A DNA stretch of 64,000 bases, from positions 1-64,000 of the forward strand of contig NZ_RIAX01000010.1 in assembly GCF_003719725.1 (NCBI RefSeq), written 5' to 3'. Numbering within the stretch: position 1 is the stretch's first letter; every line of letters begins with the position of its first letter. The notes beneath the pieces were generated by a model. The model was not told the origin of the DNA and made no database searches. It worked only from the letters and a program-made list of their open reading frames with translations. This document shows, piece by piece, positions 59,038-64,000 of this stretch. The DNA is from Planococcus salinus. Lineage in GTDB: Bacteria; Bacillota; Bacilli; Bacillales_A; Planococcaceae. A program made the translations under genes and the position numbers.

Positions 59038-59898
59038 TTGTCCAGACTCCAGCCCCCAGATTCTTGGGTCATAAGCCAACCCAGCTGTGTGGCAAAGAAC
59101 GCCACTTCGCTGGTCTGTCTTATGCCCGGCGAATCTACACGGGCGCTTCCGCTTTTCTTATTGTCCAGACTCCAGCGCCCAGATTCTTGGGTCATAAGCC
59201 AACCCAGCTGTGTGGCAAAAAACGCCACTTCGCTGGTCTGCCTTATGCTCGGCGAATCTACACGGGCGCTTCCGCTTTTCTTATTGTCCAGACTCCAGCG
59301 CCCAGATTCTTGGGTCATAAACCAACCCAGCTGTGTGGCAAAAAACGCCACTTCGCTGGTCTGCCTTATGCTCGGCGAATCTACACGGGCGCTTCCGCTT
59401 TTCTTATTGTCCAGACTCCAGCGCCCAGATTCTTGGGTCATAAACCAACCCAGCTGTGTGGCAAAAAACGCCACTTCGCTGGTCTGCCTTATGCTCGGCG
59501 AATCTACACGGGCGCTTCCGCTTTTCTTATTGTCCAGACTCCAGCGCCCAGATTCTTGGGTCATAAACCAACCCAGCTGTGTGGCAAAAAACGCCACTTC
59601 GCTGGTCTGCCTTATGCTCGGCGAATCTACACGGGCGCTTCCGCTTTTCTTATTGTCCAGACTCCAGCGCCCAGATTCTTGGGTCATAAACCAACCCAGC
59701 TGTGTGGCACAAAACGCCACTTCGCTGGTCTGCCTTATGCTCGGCGAATCTACACGGGCGCTTCCGCTTTTCTTATTGTCCAGACTCCAGCGCCCAGATT
59801 CTTGGGTCATAAACCAACCCAGCTGTGTGGCAAAGAACGCCACTTCGCTGGTCTGTCTTATGCCCGGCGAATCTACACGGGCGCTTCCGCTTTTCTTA
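59038..59898. repeat. Tandem array of seven 123-bp units
   Basis: Units start at 59038, 59161, 59284, 59407, 59530, 59653 and 59776; all are exactly 123 bp (861 bp in total). Units 3, 4 and 5 are identical. Unit 6 differs in one base (CACAAAACG). Units 1 and 7 share CAAAGAACG and CTGTCTTATGCCC, unlike the inner ones; units 1 and 2 share CATAAGCC. Each unit has nested complementary arms: AGCGCCC/GGGCGCT, AGATTC/GAATCT, CATAA/TTATG, CCAGC/GCTGG and GTGGC/GCCAC, giving one long hairpin. It lies upstream of the DUF2971 gene and downstream of AIM24. Confidence 0.95.
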
Positions 59899-59926
59899 TT
59901 CCCGGTTAGGTGAGCTTCAAACCGGA

Positions 59927-60625
59927 TCAGGAAGAGCCGTTGCCGACCGTATACACTTCTTCGAACGGTTGGACGATGACAAATCCATCTCCTTTGAACT
60001 CCATTTGAATCGATTCCCCGCTGCCGCGTCCGATAAATGTCCGGAAGCTGATGTCGGTCCGGAATTCAGGTGTTAAATGGCCGGACCAGGCGACGGTGGC
60101 ATTTGGATCCGTGATTACGGACTGGCCGGGACGCACAAGCAGAGTCAAAGGCTCGTAATGGGAGGTGATGGCGACTCTTCCTTTTCCGCTCAGTGTCACG
60201 TTGAACAAGCCGCCGGCCATCATGCCCGCCACTTTTCTCATCAATTTGATGTCCCATTCAATTCCCGGTTCGAACGCCAGCAGATCGTTGCCGTTGACAG
60301 TGATCGATTCGTTGTTCAAGTCGAAAATGGTGATTTTCTTTCCTTGATCCGCCAAATACAGACGGCCCTGGCCATTCGCTTTCATCAACGAAGTTCCTTC
60401 GCCTGTCACCGCTTTTTTGAACATCGAGCCGATCCCATGTTCCATCATCCGCTCTCTTTCGAACTTGATCTGGCCGGTATAGGAAATCATGGACCCCGTT
60501 TTCGCCCACACCATGCCGTCCAGGTTCACTTCCAGAATGCGTTCTGTTTCCAGCTCAAAATAATCATTTTCCCGTTCGTCCTGCTGCGTTTTGCGAATAA
60601 ATTCATTGATTGTATAATTGCTCAT
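59927..60625 (-). CDS. AIM24 family protein
   Basis: A 232-residue beta-rich protein of the AIM24/DUF124 family: FELETERILEVNLDGMVWAKTG (in parts), GSMISYTGQIKFE, GEGTSLMKANGQGRLYLAD, NDLLAFEPGIEWDIKL and GGLFNVTLSGKGRVAITSH. No signal peptide. Function unknown in bacteria. ATG 60625 has AAAGGAGGAAGG upstream. Confidence 0.9.
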   Translation of the reverse strand: MSNYTINEFIRKTQQDERENDYFELETERILEVNLDGMVWAKTGSMISYTGQIKFERERMMEHGIGSMFKKAVTGEGTSLMKANGQGRLYLADQGKKITIFDLNNESITVNGNDLLAFEPGIEWDIKLMRKVAGMMAGGLFNVTLSGKGRVAITSHYEPLTLLVRPGQSVITDPNATVAWSGHLTPEFRTDISFRTFIGRGSGESIQMEFKGDGFVIVQPFEEVYTVGNGSS

Positions 60626-60686
60626 TTGCCCTTCCTCCTTTGTCGTTATAACTGCTTACGGCTGAATCACCGCAAAGTTTCACGTT

Positions 60687-61328
60687 CTACAGTGAAAGCA
60701 TTCCCACAGCCGCCTGCCAACCGAACGACAAACCGAAAGCGATCAACACAAGGCCTGCGCCAACTGAAAACCACTGCATGAAGCGTTCGCCGGTAAAGCT
60801 TCTGCCAAAGTGGACAGACCCCGCCACCACCGCGTCCCACGCGGCAATGCCGATAAAGATGGCACTGCTGTACAAAAGCACCGCGGAGCCGCTTGCCGAC
60901 TGCAGCGTGGTGGTCAGTACAGAACCGTAAATGCCAATCCAGAACACAATATTCAACGGATTGGAAATGGCAATCAGAAACCCTGACGTATAGGCTTGCA
61001 GGAGCGATTCAGATGGTTTCGAAACAGCACCACCCACATCCAGCTTCCGAAAAGCCGCCCGTATGCTGTCATACCCCAGATAAACCAGCACCACAAAACC
61101 GAACAGCCAAATGACAATTTGTGCTACAGGTCCAGTCAAAAAGTTTGCGATTCCGAAGTAAATCAGCAGCATCAGCACCACGTCAGCCGACATGCCGCCG
61201 AGACCGACAAACCAAGCCGGCCAAAAACCGCCCCGCAGGCCCCGCTTGACCATTTCAATTGTAATCGCGCCGACCGGAACCGACAGTGACAAGCCCAACA
61301 CAACAAACCCCAACAACTCACTGATCAT
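60687..61328 (-). CDS. LysE-family amino acid exporter
   Basis: A 213-residue protein with six membrane segments: LGLSLSVPVGAITIEMVKRG (about 11-30) is the LysE/RhtB first-helix motif and AISNPLNIVFWIGIYGS the conserved NP element. Exports amino acids or derivatives; the substrate is open. ATG 61328 is used since AAGGAG is 7 bases away; GTG 61331 directly precedes it. Confidence 0.87.
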   Translation of the reverse strand: MISELLGFVVLGLSLSVPVGAITIEMVKRGLRGGFWPAWFVGLGGMSADVVLMLLIYFGIANFLTGPVAQIVIWLFGFVVLVYLGYDSIRAAFRKLDVGGAVSKPSESLLQAYTSGFLIAISNPLNIVFWIGIYGSVLTTTLQSASGSAVLLYSSAIFIGIAAWDAVVAGSVHFGRSFTGERFMQWFSVGAGLVLIAFGLSFGWQAAVGMLSL

Positions 61329-61331
61329 CAC

Positions 61332-61844
61332 AAAACTCCTTTGCCTTTATTCCAAACTGCGCCACCTTGGCTTTTCTGCTTAAATAAGAAAAGAACCTTA
61401 AAAGAGTTGATTATCTGCTTTATAATGAATGGTATGCTAAAAACGCGTTCATCTCTTAATTTATAGGCCGAACTAAAGAAGCTAGTTTCTATGAATTATT
61501 TTGACTGCATTATGCATGCTGGCTGATTCTAAGAAATTTACTAATTAATAGTCAAGTATATGTCGTTTCACTATTTTCATAAAAGATATGAAGCAAAACA
61601 GCGGAGACTCCAGCGGGATAGCGAAGTGCTGAAATCCACTCGGGCGCCCAGCCCGAGTTAGTTCAGCGCAAGCCCGCAGGAAATACATGGGCCGAACACC
61701 CTTCGGCCCTGTATTTGCGACGAAGCAGCGCAGCGATGCAGGAGCATAGGGTTTTAGCGGAGCTGTTTTGCGAAATATCGACATATAGTAAACATTCATC
61801 TACTCAATCACTCAACTTGATACACAGAAAGGCAGCGATGCAAC
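61332..61844. other. Non-coding region between lysE-like and lrgA
   Basis: About 510 bases with no credible gene. The first 240 bases are AT-rich without recognisable signals; the next part holds repeat copy C. The lrgA promoter probably lies within or just after the repeat (61790-61830). Confidence 0.6.
61583..61786. repeat. Dispersed repeat copy C (rearranged)
   Basis: Module R (from GATATGAAGCAAAACAGCGG) matches elements A and B closely. After GCAGGAAA it is split by module M (about 61680-61752): hairpin GGGCCGAA/TTCGGCCC and GCGACGAAGCAGCGCAGCG, which is the reverse complement of part of module L of element B. AGCGGAGCTGTTTTGCG then completes R. No 30-bp terminator duplication flanks this copy. 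Short ATATGTCG/CGACATAT arms lie outside it (61559-61566 and 61778-61786). Confidence 0.7.
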
Positions 61845-62216
61845 TTGAAATACATCATCCCCCTTCTCCAACTTATACCCATTTACGCTTTTTATCTAGC
61901 AGGAGAATGGCTGCAGCTGTTCTTCGATTTGCCTCTTCCGGGAAGCATCATCGGTTTCCTGCTGCTGTTTGTGGCTTTGCTCCTGAAAATTTATCCGCTT
62001 CAGTGGATTGAATCCGGCTCGCGCCTCATTCTGGCTTTTTTGCCGCTGTTTTTCATTCCGGCGACGGTCGGAGTGATGGACTACGGGGAATTGTTCGCCG
62101 GAAAAGGCATGTGGCTCATCGTCATTGTCATTGTCAGCACTTTGCTGGCGATGGGCGCATCGGGATGGACCAGCCAGTACATCTCCCGCTTTACTGATAA
62201 AAAGGAGGATCATTGA
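61845..62216 (+). CDS. lrgA: CidA/LrgA-family holin-like protein
   Basis: A 123-residue membrane protein with four segments: GEWLQLFFDLPLPGSIIGFLLL (about 20-41) is the CidA/LrgA signature. These proteins modulate murein hydrolase activity and cell lysis or act with LrgB in pyruvate transport. The start is TTG 61845, with only a distant AAAGG upstream, so initiation is probably weak. It overlaps or abuts lrgB, forming an operon. The CidA/CidB and LrgA/LrgB types cannot be told apart. Confidence 0.87.
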   Translation: MKYIIPLLQLIPIYAFYLAGEWLQLFFDLPLPGSIIGFLLLFVALLLKIYPLQWIESGSRLILAFLPLFFIPATVGVMDYGELFAGKGMWLIVIVIVSTLLAMGASGWTSQYISRFTDKKEDH

Positions 62217-62218
62217 TC

Positions 62219-62908
62219 ATGGAATTCAGCTTGCCGGCAGTCCTGTTTGCAGGATTGACCATCGTCATTTACCTAGTTGCCAATATCCTTTATCTGAAAT
62301 ACCGAAAAACCCTGCTGAATCCGGTGCTGACTGCCACTATCGCCATCGTCCTCATTTTACTGTTCTTCAACATACCGTATAACACTTATATGGCTGGCGG
62401 CGATTGGATTGCCCAGTTGCTCGGACCGGCTGTTGTCGCATTGGCCATTCCGCTCTACAAACAGCGTGATTTGATGACAGCCAACCTGCTGTCCATCGCT
62501 GCCGGTATTGCAGTGGGTGTGATTGTCGGCATGGTCAGCGGCGTCCTGTTCACCAAATGGCTGGCCTTTTCGGAAGAGCTGGTGTTGACCATGCTCCCCA
62601 AATCCCTTACGACGCCTGTGGCGATGCAAGTGGCAACAGGTTTGGGCGGCATTCCTTCGCTGGCTGCGGTATTTGTCATGACCGCTGGATTTGCCGGCAT
62701 TATTTTCGGTCCTCATTTCCTGAAATGGCTGCACATCGATTCGTCAATCGGCAGAGGCATCGGGCTTGGCACTTCCGCCCATGGCCTCGGCACCGCGAAA
62801 GCGTTTGAATACGGGCCGGAAGAAGCTTCCCTCAGTTCCCTGGCGATGACACTCAGCGCCGTCATCGGTTCTGCTATCGCACCGATCGTTGCGTGGATTT
62901 TTTTGTAG
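62219..62908 (+). CDS. lrgB: LrgB/CidB-family membrane protein
   Basis: A 229-residue protein with about seven membrane segments, containing LLGPAVVALAIPLYKQRDLM, LTMLPKSLTTPVAMQVATGLGG (in parts) and GTSAHGLGTAKAFEYGPEEA, which are the LrgB hallmarks. Partner of LrgA. ATG 62219 has AAAGGAGGATC upstream and lies 2 bases after the lrgA stop. Confidence 0.92.
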   Translation: MEFSLPAVLFAGLTIVIYLVANILYLKYRKTLLNPVLTATIAIVLILLFFNIPYNTYMAGGDWIAQLLGPAVVALAIPLYKQRDLMTANLLSIAAGIAVGVIVGMVSGVLFTKWLAFSEELVLTMLPKSLTTPVAMQVATGLGGIPSLAAVFVMTAGFAGIIFGPHFLKWLHIDSSIGRGIGLGTSAHGLGTAKAFEYGPEEASLSSLAMTLSAVIGSAIAPIVAWIFL

Positions 62909-63008
62909 GAAGGTTTGGAATTTATGCGCGGTTAGCGGCATTTATGCGCGTTCAAAAAAGTTTATGTGCTTTCACTCAGCTTCGGCATAGAAAAACGGAA
63001 ATAGCCAA

Positions 63009-63056
63009 TAAAAATCCCCAGGAAGAAGCGAAGCTGCTGCTTTCTGGGGATTTTTC
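63009..63056. terminator. Bidirectional terminator
   Basis: AAAATCCCCAG pairs with CTGGGGATTTT around a long loop with inner GAAGC/GCTTC pairs. Confidence 0.8.
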
Positions 63057-63061
63057 AAAAA

Positions 63062-63463
63062 TTAAGTTGGCGGCGTGGATTGCAGATTCAATTGCCAGGA
63101 AACCCCGAATTTATCGTTGACCCAGCCGAATTTTTCGCTGAAAGGATAAGCATCAAGTGTCATCAATACTTCACCGCCATCCGACAGCTGTTCAAAGGCC
63201 TGTTCAATTTCCTTTTGCGTATTGCATGTCACATACAACGAAATGGCTGGAGTAAAGGAAAAATCGTGTTCAATAGGGCTGTCGATGCACATGAATAATT
63301 GGCCGTTCAATTTGAAGGTCGCCTGCATGACCGTTCCGTCTCCGTTATGCACAATACTGGTGATTTCCGCGTCTTCAAAAATCGATGTGTAGTACTTCAT
63401 CGCTTCTTCCGCCCGTCCGGCGAACATTAAAAAAGGGGTGATTTTCGGCAGTTGCTGCTCCAT
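63062..63463 (-). CDS. VOC-family (PhnB-like) protein
   Basis: A 133-residue glyoxalase-fold protein of the PhnB/3-demethylubiquinone-like group: KITPFLMFAGRAEEAMKYYTSIF, NGDGTVMQATFKLNGQLFMC, FTPAISLYVTCNTQKEIEQAF and WVNDKFGVSWQLN in short parts. Function unknown. ATG 63463 has GAAAGGAAGG upstream. The ABC-2 permease gene lies just upstream on the same strand. Confidence 0.88.
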   Translation of the reverse strand: MEQQLPKITPFLMFAGRAEEAMKYYTSIFEDAEITSIVHNGDGTVMQATFKLNGQLFMCIDSPIEHDFSFTPAISLYVTCNTQKEIEQAFEQLSDGGEVLMTLDAYPFSEKFGWVNDKFGVSWQLNLQSTPPT

Positions 63464-63482
63464 GTAAAATCCTTCCTTTCTG

Positions 63483-64000
63483 TTAATTGCCGATGTCTCT
63501 TTTATTATACCCAATAAACCCGGCAATTATCAGAAGCACCGCAATTCCCGTCAATATCGCTGCTGTTCCGTAATCCATGTCTTCAATCGGGATCCGGGAA
63601 ACATAACCGTAAGGGGACAGTTTTTGCACCCACTCCGGAAACTGGAGCAGCCCGCCCAAATAGACAACGGCAAAGGAGAATGTCAGATACAGCCAGATAA
63701 AACCGCTCAGGCCTTTCGCCCAGCCGATCAACAGGACCGCGATGCCGATCATTACCCAGACAGCCGGCAAGTAAGCAAAGGAAGCTGTGAAAAACATTCC
63801 CAAAGGCAATTGCTCTTCCATCGTCGCATTTCCGGTTGCGCCCAAACTAAAAGCGGTCAATGACAGCATGACAACACTGACCAATAGGGAGAGTACAACA
63901 TAACCTCCCATCAGACGATTGCGCGACACTGCACGCCCCACAATATGTTCCAAACGGCCATTCTTTTCTTCGGTTTTCAATTTCAGAATCGTCATCAGCA
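63483..64000 (-). CDS. ABC-2 type exporter permease, N-terminal part beyond right edge
   Basis: The visible 172 residues are the C-terminal part of a membrane protein with at least four segments. RLKTEEKNGRLEHIVGRAVSR-like sequence (seen near the edge) is typical of bacterial ABC-2 exporters such as antibiotic efflux permeases. The frame is open to base 64000, so the real start lies outside. The gene ends NKRDIGN at 63483. The ATPase would be expected further right. Confidence 0.83.
   Translation of the reverse strand, partial: LMTILKLKTEEKNGRLEHIVGRAVSRNRLMGGYVVLSLLVSVVMLSLTAFSLGATGNATMEEQLPLGMFFTASFAYLPAVWVMIGIAVLLIGWAKGLSGFIWLYLTFSFAVVYLGGLLQFPEWVQKLSPYGYVSRIPIEDMDYGTAAILTGIAVLLIIAGFIGYNKRDIGN

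Noticed and set aside
59038..59898. CRISPR array
   Set aside because: Repeats are contiguous 123-bp units without spacers, and no cas gene is present.
59064..59909. A 281-residue protein of 41-residue repeats on the plus strand and similar minus-strand frames over the array
   Set aside because: Produced by the 123-bp period being a multiple of three; no ribosome site, no family match, open in several frames at once.

Overview
The window is chromosomal DNA of a low-to-moderate GC Gram-positive bacterium of the order Bacillales. The gene set (DUF3817, DUF1648, TIGR02206, AIM24 and YteA-like proteins, a CYP152 P450, a Trp T-box, a preQ1-I riboswitch, strong AGGAGG ribosome sites, many GTG/TTG starts) fits the Planococcaceae/Caryophanaceae best. 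The genus is inference. Almost all of the window is ordinary housekeeping and metabolic DNA. No prophage, CRISPR array, rRNA or tRNA was seen.

Layout. 1-1.1 kb: a TnpB-type transposon, cut by the left edge, that has split a DUF4825-like lipoprotein gene. 1.2-6.2 kb: thioesterase, acyl-CoA ligase with a palindromic operator, nitronate monooxygenase and thiolase. 6.4-12.3 kb: PerR-type katA, hemY, nitroreductase, coaW and an M42 peptidase. 12.4-16.6 kb: DMT exporter with an odd start codon, intracellular subtilisin, FetAB-type ABC pair, ferritin with a PerR/Fur-type box at its transcription start. 16.8-19.2 kb: a short riboflavin operon (ribA, ribD, HAD phosphatase). 19.2-31.6 kb: small stress and lipoprotein genes, hisC, a SurA-like lipoprotein, a DDAH-like hydrolase, and trpEG behind a tryptophan T-box. 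31.6-34.6 kb: a CUT1 sugar ABC operon without ATPase. 34.7-43.5 kb: mixed small genes ending in a CYP152 peroxygenase. 43.5-45.8 kb: zinc-type CDF exporter, then preQ1 riboswitch-queF-yhhQ. 45.9-54.5 kb: paired EEP hydrolases, MerR/TipAS regulator, multidrug ABC exporter, Fsr-type MFS, rRNA methyltransferase. 54.7-64 kb: GntR regulator, brnQ, SDR, DUF2971, a tandem repeat array, AIM24, LysE, lrgAB, a VOC protein and an ABC-2 permease cut by the right edge.

The least explained DNA is repetitive. (1) Two intergenic elements (22383-22885 and 28681-29059) have imperfect inverted ends. Each is bracketed by a 30-bp near-duplicate of a transcription terminator, as if a MITE-like element inserted into a terminator and duplicated it. 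A rearranged third copy lies at about 61583-61786. All three carry a module of nested inverted repeats. (2) At 59038-59898 seven head-to-tail copies of a 123-bp unit form an array. Each unit can fold into one long nested hairpin. Because 123 is divisible by 3, long but probably meaningless reading frames run through the array on both strands.

Several regulatory signals are clear: the Trp T-box with a UGG specifier, the preQ1-I riboswitch, PerR/Fur-type boxes at katA and ferritin, and a MerR-type promoter with a 19-bp spacer.
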